From NCBI GenBank assembly GCA_016873475.1, contig VGXI01000008.1, positions 1-38,782 of the forward strand: a stretch of DNA of 38,782 bases, in the 5' to 3' direction. Within the stretch, counting starts at the first letter, position 1. Each line of letters opens with the position of its first letter. Positions 27,474 to 35,788 of the stretch are shown in pieces. Origin of the DNA: a bacterium (GTDB lineage: Bacteria > Krumholzibacteriota > Krumholzibacteriia > JACNKJ01). Position numbers and translations under genes: made by a program. The notes under the pieces were generated by a model that saw nothing but the letters and a program-made list of their open reading frames with translations, had not been told where the DNA came from and did no database searches.

Positions 27474-27539
27474 CTACCACCAGGTCTTGGTCGCCGACAG
27501 AACCGCGGCCGAGAACACGGCCATGAAGATGATCAGCAT
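27474..27539 (-). CDS. Small membrane peptide B (21 aa), TKTWW family
   Basis: ATG 27539 follows AGGAGG at a good distance. The 21 codons encode MLIIFMAVFSAAVL and then SATKTWW, ending TAG. It is a single hydrophobic helix with a short positively charged, Trp-ended tail. It is clearly related to peptide A at 27612: same MLI start, same tail, same ribosome-site strength. The last 19 bases are identical in both. It is too short to detect by ordinary gene calling. Function unknown: a secreted signal, a membrane toxin of type I kind, or a small regulator of a membrane complex are all possible. Confidence 0.7.
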   Translation of the reverse strand: MLIIFMAVFSAAVLSATKTWW

Positions 27540-27645
27540 CGATGACCTCCTTGTCTGATCACCCGCCGCCTGCGCCTTGGGTGTTCTTGCGATCCGTCGA
27601 ATCCGTCCCGCCTACCACCAGGTCTTGGTCCACCAGGTCTTGGTG
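27474..27645. repeat. Repeated DNA encoding the TKTWW tails
   Basis: CTACCACCAGGTCTTGGTC occurs at 27474-27492 and again at 27612-27630. A third, partial copy (CACCAGGTCTTGGTG) follows directly at 27631-27645. The first two end the two peptide genes; the third is the duplicated tail unit of peptide A. This shows gene duplication plus an internal 15-base duplication. Confidence 0.85.
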
Positions 27646-27686
27646 AGGAGGGCACCCGTCAGCGCAGCCAGCAGAGTGATCAACAT
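27612..27686 (-). CDS. Small membrane peptide A (24 aa), tandem TKTWW tail
   Basis: ATG 27686 follows GGGAGG. The 24 codons encode a hydrophobic MLITLLAALTGALL and then TKTWW twice, ending TAG. The doubled tail comes from a 15-base duplication. A strong -24/-12 promoter lies 57 bases upstream at 27758-27743. A longer in-frame reading from 27854 exists, but it starts upstream of that promoter and looks like random sequence. The likely product is a one-helix membrane peptide with its Trp-rich tail at the interface, or the leader and propeptide of a processed signal. I know of no described family with this tail. Confidence 0.72.
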   Translation of the reverse strand: MLITLLAALTGALLTKTWWTKTWW

Positions 27687-27742
27687 CGCTTTTCCTCCCG
27701 TTGGTGTCCTTGAGTTGCCTCTAAGGTCTACGCCTTCCCTAT

Positions 27743-27758
27743 AGCAACCCGGATGCCC
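27743..27758 (-). promoter_or_regulatory. Sigma-54 promoter of the small-peptide unit
   Basis: The minus strand reads GGGCATCCGGGTTGCT. GG and GC have exactly ten bases between them, the -12 element is a perfect TTGC, and the -24 element is GGCA. The first base and base six differ from the consensus TGGCAC. It lies directly downstream of a sigma-54 activator gene and 57 bases before peptide A. Those neighbours raise the confidence. Confidence 0.65.
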
Positions 27759-27782
27759 GGATCCCTCCCGTTGTTGCCGGAA

Positions 27783-27970
27783 GGCGACATGGAGCTCTAA
27801 GCCATTGTTGTCACGTTGATTATGTGACCGGGATGAAGCCGGCCCAGATGGCATCTACTGGCGACGGATGGAAACAAAAGGCGACAGATCGGAGCCAGAT
27901 CCTCAACCTGTTGTAATTATGGCGATTGAGCTCGACATCAACTGGCGTCACTCTGTCGCCGATCGTTTAC
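27783..27970. promoter_or_regulatory. Array of likely activator-binding sites upstream of the sigma-54 promoter
   Basis: The heptamer GGCGACA or a close variant occurs at 27783-27789, 27860-27866 (GGCGACG) and 27880-27886, and inverted as TGTCGCC at 27954-27960. The last is part of TGTCGCCGATCGTTTAC (27954-27970), which recurs exactly at 29773-29789. These sites lie about 25 to 210 bases upstream of the -24 element, where enhancer-binding proteins normally bind. This 294-base gap otherwise holds no gene. Confidence 0.5.
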
Positions 27971-27980
27971 GATCTGGGCC

Positions 27981-29702
27981 TCAGCGCTCGCGCCGCAGGT
28001 CCAGATCCCGCATCCGGCGGTGCAGGTACTGGCGGGAGATGCCGAGCCGCTCGGCCGCCGTCGTGACGCGGCCGGAGCAATCCTCGAGCGTCCGGTTGAT
28101 CTTGTCGCGCTCCACGCGCAGGAGCAGCTCCTTCAGCCCCTCGCCGCTGGAGCGCAAGCGCGCCTCTGCCGGCCGCGGGTCCAGGACGAGGTCCGCCTCG
28201 CGAAGCAGCGGCCCCAGCTCCGAGAGCGCCAAGGTGCGCTCGATGCACTTCTCGAGCTGGCGCACGTTGCCAGGCCACGGCTCCTGCTGCAGTCGGCGCA
28301 GAGCCGCGGGGGCGAGGCGCGGCCTCGACAGGCCCATGCTCTCGGCATAGCGATCGAGGAAGTGCTCGGCCAGCAGGCCGATATCCTCGGGCCGCTCGCG
28401 CAGGGGCGGCAACTCGATGGCGAGCACGTTGAGCCGGTAGAAGAGATCCTCGCGGAAGCTGCCGGCGGCGATGCGCCTCTCGAGGTCCACGTTCGTAGCG
28501 GTGATGAGGCGCACGTCCACCTTGATCTCGCCGCGCCCACCCAGGCGCCGTAGCTCGCCCGTCTCGAGCACGCGCAGGAGTTTGACCTGCAGCGCGAGCG
28601 GCATGTCCCCCACCTCGTCCAGGAAGAGCGTGCCGCCGTCGGCCTGCTCGAAGAGACCGGGCCGCTCGCTGTCGGCACCCGTGAAGGCGCCCTTCTCGTG
28701 GCCGAAGAGCTCCGCCTCGAGGAGGGTCTCGGGGATGGCGCCGCAGTTGAGCGGGATGAAGGGCCGATCGGCCCAGGGGCTTTCCGTGTGCAATGCCCGC
28801 GCGATCAGCTCCTTGCCCGTCCCGGATTCGCCGTAGATGCGGACAGCGCTGCGGTAGCGGCACATTCGCCGGAGCTGCTCGATGACGCGCAGCATGGCCG
28901 GGCTCGCCGCCAGGATGCTGCCGAAGCGCGTCCGCGCGCCCAGGGCGCTGCGCAGTTCCCGGTTCTCGGCCTGGAGCTGCTCGCTGGCCGCGCGCGCCTG
29001 CTCGAGTTCCTCCAGGCGCAGCATCGCCGCGGCGGCCAGGCGCGAGAAGACCTCCAGCACGGGCACGTCGGCCGCGCCGAAGCGACCCGGCCGCGAGCCG
29101 TCGAGATAGAGCACGCCGAGGATCCGCTCGCGCACGCGCAGGGGCGTCGCGACGACGGTCTCCAGCTCGAGGTCGAGGATGCTCTGCCGCTCCATGCCCT
29201 CGCGAGCTACCCGGCCCTGGTGGACGACGCTGCGCTTCTCGAGGATGGCGTCGCGCACCACCGAGCGGCTGATGTCGCCGAACTCCACCCCTTCCGGCGA
29301 GACGTACACGGGGCGCATCGCGCCGTCCTTGCCGATGCGGAAGAAGGCGGCGCGCTCCGCGCCGACGAGATCGAGGCCGATGGCCAGGACCCGCTGAGGC
29401 AGCTGCCGGGTGTCGCCCGCGACCAGCACCTCGGCATTCGACTCGAGGAGTTCGATGAGGCGCCGGTGCGCCGTGGCGACTCCCTCGAGCTCGGCCAGCC
29501 TGGCTTGGGCATCGCGGAGCTGGGCGAGCAGCCGCTCCCGCTCCCACTCGCCGGCCGCGGGCGGCGGGCCGGCCGGCGAGGGGGATGTCGGCGGGGACTG
29601 GGGGGCGGGCGCCGCAGCGGCGCCGTCGCGGCCGAGCAAGCGCTCGAGGGCGGCCGAGCGCGGCGGGAGGCTGCCGCCACCAGGGGGGGAATCCGCGGGC
29701 AT
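27981..29702 (-). CDS. Sigma-54-dependent activator with GAF sensor, AAA+ and Fis-type HTH
   Basis: The 573-aa protein has a Pro/Ala-rich start (1-50), a coiled coil (52-85) and a GAF domain (about 85-230). After a second coiled coil (230-256) come the AAA+ domain and a Fis-type DNA-binding domain (about 525-570, TAAERLGISRQYLHRRMRDL). The AAA+ part has Walker A GESGTGKE (291-298), the sigma-54-contacting loop GAFTGA (338-343) and Walker B LFLDEVGD (359-364). All parts needed for activating sigma-54 polymerase are intact. There is no response-regulator receiver domain, so it senses a ligand or cell state through GAF. The same 17-bp sequence flanks the gene, which suggests self-control and control of the small-peptide genes. 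Confidence 0.93.
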   Translation of the reverse strand: MPADSPPGGGSLPPRSAALERLLGRDGAAAAPAPQSPPTSPSPAGPPPAAGEWERERLLAQLRDAQARLAELEGVATAHRRLIELLESNAEVLVAGDTRQLPQRVLAIGLDLVGAERAAFFRIGKDGAMRPVYVSPEGVEFGDISRSVVRDAILEKRSVVHQGRVAREGMERQSILDLELETVVATPLRVRERILGVLYLDGSRPGRFGAADVPVLEVFSRLAAAAMLRLEELEQARAASEQLQAENRELRSALGARTRFGSILAASPAMLRVIEQLRRMCRYRSAVRIYGESGTGKELIARALHTESPWADRPFIPLNCGAIPETLLEAELFGHEKGAFTGADSERPGLFEQADGGTLFLDEVGDMPLALQVKLLRVLETGELRRLGGRGEIKVDVRLITATNVDLERRIAAGSFREDLFYRLNVLAIELPPLRERPEDIGLLAEHFLDRYAESMGLSRPRLAPAALRRLQQEPWPGNVRQLEKCIERTLALSELGPLLREADLVLDPRPAEARLRSSGEGLKELLLRVERDKINRTLEDCSGRVTTAAERLGISRQYLHRRMRDLDLRRER

Positions 29703-29731
29703 CTCAGGACCTCTGGGAGAAGGACTCTCCC

Positions 29732-29760
29732 AGTGTAGCCCGGCAGATACAGAGTGTCAA
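29732..29760 (-). promoter_or_regulatory. Sigma-70 promoter of the activator gene
   Basis: On the minus strand TTGACA (29760-29755), a 17-base spacer and TACACT (29737-29732) form a strong promoter 30 bases before ATG 29702. The -35 box is part of the inverted-repeat operator at 29755-29790. A second dyad, CTGGGAGA-N5-TCTCCCAG (29713-29733), covers the predicted start point. Confidence 0.65.
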
Positions 29761-29790
29761 CGATCCGGACAATGTCGCCGATCGTTTACA
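29755..29790. promoter_or_regulatory. Inverted-repeat operator overlapping the activator gene's -35 box
   Basis: TGTCAACGATCCGGACA (29755-29771) and the inverse of TGTCGCCGATCGTTTACA (29773-29790) share the pattern TGTnAACGATC. They face each other and end in the -35 TTGACA. The right arm also covers the stop codon of the upstream nrnA-like gene. Binding here should hinder RNA polymerase, so autorepression is likely. The right arm equals the site at 27954-27970. Confidence 0.55.
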
Positions 29791-30769
29791 GTTCCACCAG
29801 GGCCTTCCTGACCAGGGCCAGGACGCGGGACTTCACCTCCCCAACCTCGCCCCTCAGCTCGCAGCCGGAGGCGGAATGGTGCCCGCCGCCGCCGAGCTGG
29901 CAGGCGATCGCCTGGACGTTCACGCGGCCCTTGCCCCGGAAGCCCACCTTCCACTCGCCGTCCGCCGCCAGTTTGAATTGGACCACCACCTCGACGCCGG
30001 CGAGGCTCCTGGGCAGGTTGATGAAGTCGTCCTCCCCAAAGAGGGCCGCTGCCTCGGGCGGCAGGCCGTCCGCGGTGAGCGTGATCACCGCCACGCGCCG
30101 GTTCTCGTGGTACTCCAGCGACTCGAGCGCGCGCTGCATGAGCTGCAGGTAGACGGGCGAGCGCCGCTCGTGCACGAAGCTCGCGATGGCCGCCGGGTCG
30201 GCACCGCGCTCGACGAGGAGACTCGCCGTGCGGAAGACGTGGGCGTCGGTGTTCGTGTAGCGGAAGCCGCCGGTGTCGGTCATCAGGCCCGTGAAGAGGC
30301 AGGTTGCCAGCGGCGCATCGATGGCTTCCGGATCGAGGCTGCGCACGAGATCGGCGATCAGCAGCGCCGTGGCGCCGTAGCCGGTGTCCTTGAGATCGCG
30401 GGGGTCGTAGTCGCTGCCCCCGATGTGGTGGTCGATGCGCAGCAGGCGCTGGAAATCCCCGGCGGCGAAACCCGTGCGATCGACGCCCGTGCTGTCGACG
30501 ACCACGTAGAGGGTTTCCGCATAGTGCGGGTTGCGGACCTCCGCGCGCCCGTCGGCGATCGCCGCGAAGCCCGGCAGGAAATCGAACTTCGCCGAGCACT
30601 CGTAGGGGCCGAGCACGGCGACATCCACGCCGCGGGCCGCCAAGAAGCGCGCGAGGCCGAGGCAGGAGCCGAGGACGTCGCCGTCCGGGTGCTTGTGGAG
30701 CAGGAGGCGAACGCGCGGCTGCGCCAGGAGATACCGGGCGGTCTCGTGAAAGCGGTCGCTATCGATCAC
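29786..30769 (-). CDS. nrnA: DHH-family phosphoesterase, NrnA type (nanoRNase/pAp phosphatase)
   Basis: The 327-aa enzyme has the DHH motifs LLHKHPDGDVLGS (D29, D31), VVVDSTG (D92), RIDHHIG (D113, H114, H115) and TGLMTDTGGFRYTNT. The DHHA1 nucleic-acid-binding end is QLGGGGHHSASGCEL. Such enzymes degrade 2-5 nt RNAs and/or 3'-phosphoadenosine phosphate in the cytoplasm. The start is GTG 30769 (IDSDRFHE follows), with GGAGG a few bases upstream. Its 3' end overlaps the operator of the next gene, so read-through into the activator gene is possible. Confidence 0.93.
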   Translation of the reverse strand: MIDSDRFHETARYLLAQPRVRLLLHKHPDGDVLGSCLGLARFLAARGVDVAVLGPYECSAKFDFLPGFAAIADGRAEVRNPHYAETLYVVVDSTGVDRTGFAAGDFQRLLRIDHHIGGSDYDPRDLKDTGYGATALLIADLVRSLDPEAIDAPLATCLFTGLMTDTGGFRYTNTDAHVFRTASLLVERGADPAAIASFVHERRSPVYLQLMQRALESLEYHENRRVAVITLTADGLPPEAAALFGEDDFINLPRSLAGVEVVVQFKLAADGEWKVGFRGKGRVNVQAIACQLGGGGHHSASGCELRGEVGEVKSRVLALVRKALVEL

Positions 30770-30934
30770 GGCTGCCTCCTTGCGATCGGGCGAAGCTGGC
30801 GACTATAGCGCTCGGCGGGGCGCCGCGTCCAGAGGGGCGGCTGCCATCACCGGCGGCGGTCGGCGCGGAACCACTTGCCGCCCGGGGGCACATGGGCCTA
30901 CCCTGAGCGCGCACTGGCAGCGGAGGGGGTAGCC

Positions 30935-31288
30935 ATGCGCCAGCACCTGACCTTGCTCGGTTCCTTTCTCATCGCCCACAGCGTCCTCAGCCTGATCGCC
31001 GCTTTGATCATCTTCGTCTCGATCGCGGGCGGCGGCATGCTGTCGGGCGACGCGACGGCGATCGCGATCACGGGCACGGTGGGCGCCATCCTCGCCGGCT
31101 TCTTCGTCATGCTTGCCCTGCCGGGGCTGATCGCCGGCATCGGCCTGCTCCGCCGGCAGAGCTGGGCGCGCATCCTCGCGCTCATCGTCTGCATCGTCGG
31201 CCTGCTCAACATCCCGATCGGCACCGCGCTGGGTATCTACGGCATCTACGTGCTCACGCGCGACGAAGCGACGACGCAGCTCACCTGA
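30935..31288 (+). CDS. Small membrane protein of unknown function
   Basis: The 117-aa protein begins MRQHLTLLGSFLIAHSVLSLIAALIIFVSIAGGG. It has three or four hydrophobic segments (AITGTVGAILAGFFVMLALPGLIAGIGLL, ILALIVCIVGLLNIPIGTALGIYGIYVL) and ends TRDEATTQLT. The final helix pattern, with an ArgGln-Ser-Trp-Ala-Arg loop before it, is common in short bacterial membrane proteins of unknown role. CGGAGGGGG precedes ATG 30935. It stands alone between two minus-strand genes. Confidence 0.8.
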   Translation: MRQHLTLLGSFLIAHSVLSLIAALIIFVSIAGGGMLSGDATAIAITGTVGAILAGFFVMLALPGLIAGIGLLRRQSWARILALIVCIVGLLNIPIGTALGIYGIYVLTRDEATTQLT

Positions 31289-31304
31289 GGCCCACGAACG
31301 CGAA

Positions 31305-31328
31305 GGGGGCAGCCAGTCGGCCGCCCCC
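31305..31328. terminator. Hairpin between convergent genes
   Basis: GGGGGCAGCC and GGCCGCCCCC pair with one mismatch around a four-base loop, 17 bases after the stop at 31288 and 30 before the end of the aldolase gene. Neither strand has a proper T-run, so termination is only likely from position. Confidence 0.35.
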
Positions 31329-31357
31329 TCTCAACGAACACCGATCCACTCCGCCCG

Positions 31358-32410
31358 CTAGGCGACGGTGACGCTCTTGTCCAGGTAAACGTCCTGGATG
31401 GCCTGCAGCAGCTTCACGCCGTCGGCCATGGGCCGCTGGAAGGCCTTGCGGCCCGAGATCAGGCCCATGCCACCGGCGCGCTTGTTGATGACCGCCGTGC
31501 GCACCGCCTCGGCGAAGTCGTTGTCGCCCGAGGCGCCGCCCGAGTTGATCAGGCCCATGCGACCCATGTAGCAGTTGGCGACCTGCCAGCGGCAGAGATC
31601 GATCGGGTTGTCCGTGCAGAGCTGGCCATACATCGCCGGGTGGCTCTTGCCGAAGCCGACCGCCTTGAAACCGCCGTTGTTCTCGGGCAGCTTCTGCTTG
31701 ATGATGTCGGCCTCGATCGTCACGCCGAGGTGGTTGGCTTGCGCCGTGGTGTCGGCGGCGACGTGGTAATCCGTCTCCCCCTTCTTGAAGGCGTTGTTGC
31801 GCAGGTAGCACCAGAGGATGGTGGCGAGGCCGAGTTCGTGCGCGCGCGCGAAGGCCTCGGAGACCTCTTCGATCTGCCGGCTGGACTCCTCGGAGCCGAA
31901 GTAGATGGTCGCTCCCACCGCGGCCGCGCCCATGTCGTAGGCCTGCTCGACGGTGGCGAAGAGGCGCTGGTCGTACTTGGTCGGGTAGGTGAGCAGCTCG
32001 TTGTGGTTGAACTTCACAACGAAGGGAATCTTGTGCGCGTAGCGGCGCGCGACGGCGCCCAGCACGCCGAGCGTGGAGGCAACCGCATTGCAACCGCCCT
32101 CGATGCCGAGCTTCACGATGTTCTCGGGATCGAAGTAGATCGGGTTCGGTGCGAAGGATGCGCCCGCCGTGTGCTCGATGCCCTGGTCGACGGGCAGGAT
32201 GGAGACATAGCCCGTGCCCGCGAGGCGGCCGTGCTGGAAGATCCACTGCAGGTTGCCGAGGACGCGGTTGCTGCGGTCGCTGGGCGCGAAGATGCGATCG
32301 ACGAAGTCAGGTCCGGGCAGATGGAGCTGGTCCTTGGGAATGGTCTTGCAGACGTGGGTGAGCAGGCCCTCGGCATCCCCGCCGAGGATGTCCTTGGTAG
32401 ACTGAGCCAT
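31358..32410 (-). CDS. fbaB: Class I fructose-bisphosphate aldolase (FbaB/DhnA type)
   Basis: The 350-aa enzyme is the same length as E. coli FbaB. It has [76 protein letters not shown] and [15 protein letters not shown] with the Schiff-base Lys region. [13 protein letters not shown]-type phosphate-binding sequence lies near the end. It cleaves fructose 1,6-bisphosphate into two triose phosphates without a metal. GGAGG lies before ATG 32410, with its own good promoter upstream. Confidence 0.95.
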   Translation of the reverse strand: MAQSTKDILGGDAEGLLTHVCKTIPKDQLHLPGPDFVDRIFAPSDRSNRVLGNLQWIFQHGRLAGTGYVSILPVDQGIEHTAGASFAPNPIYFDPENIVKLGIEGGCNAVASTLGVLGAVARRYAHKIPFVVKFNHNELLTYPTKYDQRLFATVEQAYDMGAAAVGATIYFGSEESSRQIEEVSEAFARAHELGLATILWCYLRNNAFKKGETDYHVAADTTAQANHLGVTIEADIIKQKLPENNGGFKAVGFGKSHPAMYGQLCTDNPIDLCRWQVANCYMGRMGLINSGGASGDNDFAEAVRTAVINKRAGGMGLISGRKAFQRPMADGVKLLQAIQDVYLDKSVTVA

Positions 32411-32467
32411 GGTCCTCCTTTGGAAACGGCCGCGCCGCCGGACGCCGGCAGGTTCGCGCTGGGTGGC

Positions 32468-32496
32468 ATGATAGTCGAGGGTTCTCGATTCCTCAA
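32468..32496 (-). promoter_or_regulatory. Promoter of the aldolase gene
   Basis: On the minus strand TTGAGG (32496-32491), 17 bases and TATCAT (32473-32468) make a good sigma-70 promoter, 58 bases before ATG 32410. It lets the aldolase be made independently of the kinase gene upstream. Confidence 0.6.
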
Positions 32497-32505
32497 GCCG
32501 AGAGC

Positions 32506-35500
32506 TCAGGTGTCGAGCGTGCGCAGCCGCTCGAGCACGGCCCGACGATCCGGTCGGGCCAAGAAGCGCTCGCGGACGGCCGGATCAGGGAATTGCAGCG
32601 ACAGGTCATGGAGGATGGCGACAGCGCGCTCCAGGTCCGAGCGGGCCGCGGCCCGCTCACCCGCTGCCAGCGCCAGCTCGGCCGCCTCGACGTGCAAGGG
32701 CCAGCGATGCTCCGGACTGACGAGGGTTCCGGCCACGCGAAAGGCCTCTTCGAGCGCGACGGCCGCCTCGCGGATGGCCCCCGCGCTGCGGAGTCGCCGC
32801 GCTTCGAGCTGCCAGGCCCGCGGCAGCAGTCGCCGCTCGCCGACGGCTTCCTCGTGGTCGATCACCGCGGCGAGCAGGCTGCCGTCCGGGTCCGCTGTCG
32901 GGTCCACCGCGATGAGCTCGAGTTGGTATTCGTTGCGATACCTTAGTGCATGGGCTTTGCTGAAGGCGTCGATTGCCGCTCGAAACGCCGCCGCCGCCGC
33001 CTGTACTGCGCCCCCAGCTAGATAGCGCAGGCGACCGCTGATTCCGAGGAAGAACCCTTGGAAGAGGTGATGCTCTGAGCCCAGGGTCGCTTCGAGACCC
33101 AGTTCCGTCGTCCGCCCTGCAGCTTCCAGATCACCGACCGCAAGCTCTAGCAGCGAGACCTCCTGCCTAAAGCTAAGGTGCTCCCGAACCGACTCCTGGC
33201 CTTCGATGAGATGACCTAGTCTGGAGCAGCAGCGCCGCAGTTCAACGTAGTCCCCGGATTCACGTGCGATCATGATGAGGTATGTTTCTATGTACAGCGC
33301 TCGTTTTAGCTCTCCGGTGCGCTCGGCCGAGAGTCGCAGACGCTCGACTTGGGTCCGGGCATCTGCAAGATCCCCACGATTGAGAGCTCTGAGGGCATGC
33401 GCTGCCTCAAGCCGGTGGGTGATGGTTGGGATATCCAGAGACACTGACAGTTCGGTCGCACGCTTGAAAGCGCCGTCGAGCAGCGGCCAGCGCGATCGAT
33501 CGCTCGCGGATATGATCGTCGTGGCCATGTAGACGAGAAGGTCGAACTCGAGCTGCGCGGTGTCCTGGCCTGACTGCATCTGGCCAAGGGCAGCCTCTGA
33601 TTGACGCAAGGCTTCCGCCCGGTCACCGCGATCTTCCGCGAGGCTCGCAAGCGCGATGTTGAGGATCCACGCGCCGTCGCGCCCTGCGAACCGCAGTTGA
33701 TAGCTGGCAGCGAGCTCTCTTGCTTCCGCGTGGGCACCATAGGTGCCAAGCACATTCAACTCACGAGCCGCGATCTGGATCTCGATCGGCGTCCCCCTGA
33801 TCTCTTCATCCCGCCGCTCACGCCACCTCGTCAGGAAGGCGCGAGCATCCTGAACACGACCCGCATCACTCAACTGGTAGACAAGAAAGCGGTTCAGCGT
33901 CGCGCTCGTAGCCACCTCGAGGATATCGTCGGTCCCCCAGAACCGCTCGATCGCTTCGGCAAGCCGGTCCGTTCGCACGAGACGTACGATATCGAGCAAT
34001 CCCGACAGTCTAGCGCCGGCAACTCCAGTCGAACGTCCGCAGAGGAACGATCGGATCGTATCGCAAACCTCGGCCGGAGCTCGCTCAACGATATCCAGCA
34101 CTGCCGCCTGCGGAATCGAGTCGATGAGCTCTTCTGCATTCGTCGCCTGGGCAAGGGCGAGCAGCTGGAGTCGCGCTCCTGGGCGGGATTCTGCCGCAAG
34201 CCATTGCGATGCAAAAACCGCACGCGGCAGAGGAATCGAGCAGTCCGCGACGGCATTGAGATCGGACTCGCCCTGAGGCTCGAAACGGCCACCATCGACA
34301 TTGGCCAATCGACCTCGCTTGCAGAGGTCCTGAAGTGCCTCCTCCAGGCCAGCGCGTTCTGAATCAGCGGTGGATCGCAGCTCTTCAATCGAGAAAGCCA
34401 TTGGCAGCGAGGAGAGGAGCAGCCCCCACTGAAGCTGTGGCTGCTCAGGTTCAGCAGTGTCCAGCAGCCAATCCTTGCGTAGGCGATTGAGGATCATGCT
34501 CGGATCATCCGCAAAAATGGCCTGACCGGCGTGGTCTTGAAGCAACTGAGCACTCAACAAGTGCTCGAGCACGCTACGCAGCCGCCCCGAGTCGCCACGA
34601 GCGATCTGCTCCAGACTCCGCAGCTCCTCTCGCCCTGCGCTCGCAGCCGGGCTGGTCGATGAATAGAGGTTGGCGCGCAGCCACATGGCCAGGCGTTCGC
34701 GGGTGGAGATATCCTCCACCTCGCCATTCGCTGGCCGGAGATAAAGCCGACGGGGCAGAGGCCGAAGGCCGAGCTCCGCCCGCAACCGATCCAGCCAATC
34801 CATGACGCAGCGTGCGGCATCCCTGGCTTGAAGCGTGGCTACGATGTAGGTGTCCAGCGTCCCGGGCAAATCGGCTCGGCTCGTACGCAATGAGCGCACT
34901 CGCCCGACTCGGATATCTTGCAAGAGAGCATCGCCTCTTGTTGCGAGCCAAGGCAGATGCCCCGCAATCCGTTCGTAGAAGAGGACTGCGAGCGCATGCA
35001 GATCGTCGCGCCAGGAGAGTGGCTTGCCATCCAAGCGGCCCGGAGAGAGATAGGCTGGCGTCCCGCCCAGCGCAGGTTTGCCCAGTTCGCTGAGGAGCCC
35101 GAGATCGGCCAGCAGCAACGTCGACTCCTGACCATCCTGCGCCACCAGCACATTGCTGGGCTTGAGATCAGCGTGCCCGAAGCCGAGGTGGTGAAGGTAG
35201 TCGAGGGCATCGGCGATGGGTCCGAGACCATCGAGAAGCTCGGGGAGCGCTGGGCTCCAGTCGGCCAGAGTCCTGCCTGAGAGCAGTGGGAGAAGCAGCC
35301 AGACGCGCCCCTCGGCATCGCTGCCCTGCTCCAGCACGGGAAGCAGCGCGGGGTGTTTGAAGCGAGCTGCCGCCGCCGCCTCGACAAGGAGGACTGGATC
35401 GCAGGCAGCACTGCGGCTCAGCTTGAGAGCAGCCGGGCGCCCGTGCGAGTCCTGCGAGGCGTAGATGCGTGCCGACGCACCTTCCGCGATGAGGCGCTCG

Positions 35501-35529
35501 CGGGGCGGTACGGGTGCGGTTGCGGCCAT
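32506..35529 (-). CDS. Ser/Thr protein kinase with long helical-repeat (TPR/MalT-like) region
   Basis: The 1007-aa protein has an N-terminal protein kinase domain (1 to about 265). Its ATP-binding Lys is K36 (AALKLSR), the helix-C Glu is E50, HADLKPSN gives D121 and N126, and ADLG gives D142, followed by GTPAYLSP. The Gly-rich loop is weak (AEGASARIY), but all catalytic residues are there. The remaining 740 residues are helical, with paired-helix repeats from about 560 on ([61 protein letters not shown]), like the regulatory tails of MalT or LuxR-type proteins. No AAA+ P-loop was seen and no membrane helix. The middle of the gene is less GC-rich than its neighbours. Target unknown. Confidence 0.88.
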   Translation of the reverse strand: MAATAPVPPRERLIAEGASARIYASQDSHGRPAALKLSRSAACDPVLLVEAAAAARFKHPALLPVLEQGSDAEGRVWLLLPLLSGRTLADWSPALPELLDGLGPIADALDYLHHLGFGHADLKPSNVLVAQDGQESTLLLADLGLLSELGKPALGGTPAYLSPGRLDGKPLSWRDDLHALAVLFYERIAGHLPWLATRGDALLQDIRVGRVRSLRTSRADLPGTLDTYIVATLQARDAARCVMDWLDRLRAELGLRPLPRRLYLRPANGEVEDISTRERLAMWLRANLYSSTSPAASAGREELRSLEQIARGDSGRLRSVLEHLLSAQLLQDHAGQAIFADDPSMILNRLRKDWLLDTAEPEQPQLQWGLLLSSLPMAFSIEELRSTADSERAGLEEALQDLCKRGRLANVDGGRFEPQGESDLNAVADCSIPLPRAVFASQWLAAESRPGARLQLLALAQATNAEELIDSIPQAAVLDIVERAPAEVCDTIRSFLCGRSTGVAGARLSGLLDIVRLVRTDRLAEAIERFWGTDDILEVATSATLNRFLVYQLSDAGRVQDARAFLTRWRERRDEEIRGTPIEIQIAARELNVLGTYGAHAEARELAASYQLRFAGRDGAWILNIALASLAEDRGDRAEALRQSEAALGQMQSGQDTAQLEFDLLVYMATTIISASDRSRWPLLDGAFKRATELSVSLDIPTITHRLEAAHALRALNRGDLADARTQVERLRLSAERTGELKRALYIETYLIMIARESGDYVELRRCCSRLGHLIEGQESVREHLSFRQEVSLLELAVGDLEAAGRTTELGLEATLGSEHHLFQGFFLGISGRLRYLAGGAVQAAAAAFRAAIDAFSKAHALRYRNEYQLELIAVDPTADPDGSLLAAVIDHEEAVGERRLLPRAWQLEARRLRSAGAIREAAVALEEAFRVAGTLVSPEHRWPLHVEAAELALAAGERAAARSDLERAVAILHDLSLQFPDPAVRERFLARPDRRAVLERLRTLDT

Positions 35530-35570
35530 GGCTGGCTCCGGGGAGGCGGTCGTCGCCAGCCTAGCGATGG

Positions 35571-35597
35571 AAAAAGGGCCCCGTCAAGACGGGGCCC
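35571..35597 (-). terminator. Intrinsic terminator between the 48-aa peptide gene and the kinase gene
   Basis: On the minus strand GGGCCCCGTC and GACGGGGCCC pair perfectly around two bases, followed by TTTTT. It comes 45 bases after the stop of the peptide gene and before the kinase start. The small gene is therefore its own transcript, with perhaps some read-through into the kinase gene. Confidence 0.9.
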
Positions 35598-35641
35598 CGC
35601 GCGACAGGAGAGGAGGAACTGAACTCGGCGTGATGATGAAC

Positions 35642-35788
35642 CTAGGGAATCGGTCGACCAGAATTGCCATCGGGCTGAACGTTCTCGTTGAACTGCACCG
35701 CCACGGCGACCCCGCTCGCCGTCTTGAAGGTCCCGAAGCCGATCAGGGAGACAAGCACGATCCAGAGGGCAAAGGTCAGGCTCTTCAT
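35642..35788 (-). CDS. Small membrane or secreted peptide (48 aa)
   Basis: ATG 35788 follows AAGGAG at seven bases. The peptide begins MKSLTFALWIVLVSLIGFG, a hydrophobic signal or anchor. A short polar tail follows (TFKTASGVAVAVQFNENV and then QPDGNSGRPIP). It ends at a TAG 45 bases before a perfect terminator, so it is a complete single-gene unit. No family is recognised. A weak -24/-12-like sequence (AGGAACCCCGCCTGCA) lies at 35843-35828. It lies directly upstream of the kinase with a repeat tail, and a ligand-receptor or precursor-target link is possible but only inferred. Confidence 0.7.
   Translation of the reverse strand: MKSLTFALWIVLVSLIGFGTFKTASGVAVAVQFNENVQPDGNSGRPIP

Noticed and set aside
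27612-27854. Longer 80-residue version of peptide A
   Set aside because: Its start lies upstream of the sigma-54 promoter and within the putative activator sites. The added residues look random, whereas ATG 27686 has a strong ribosome site.
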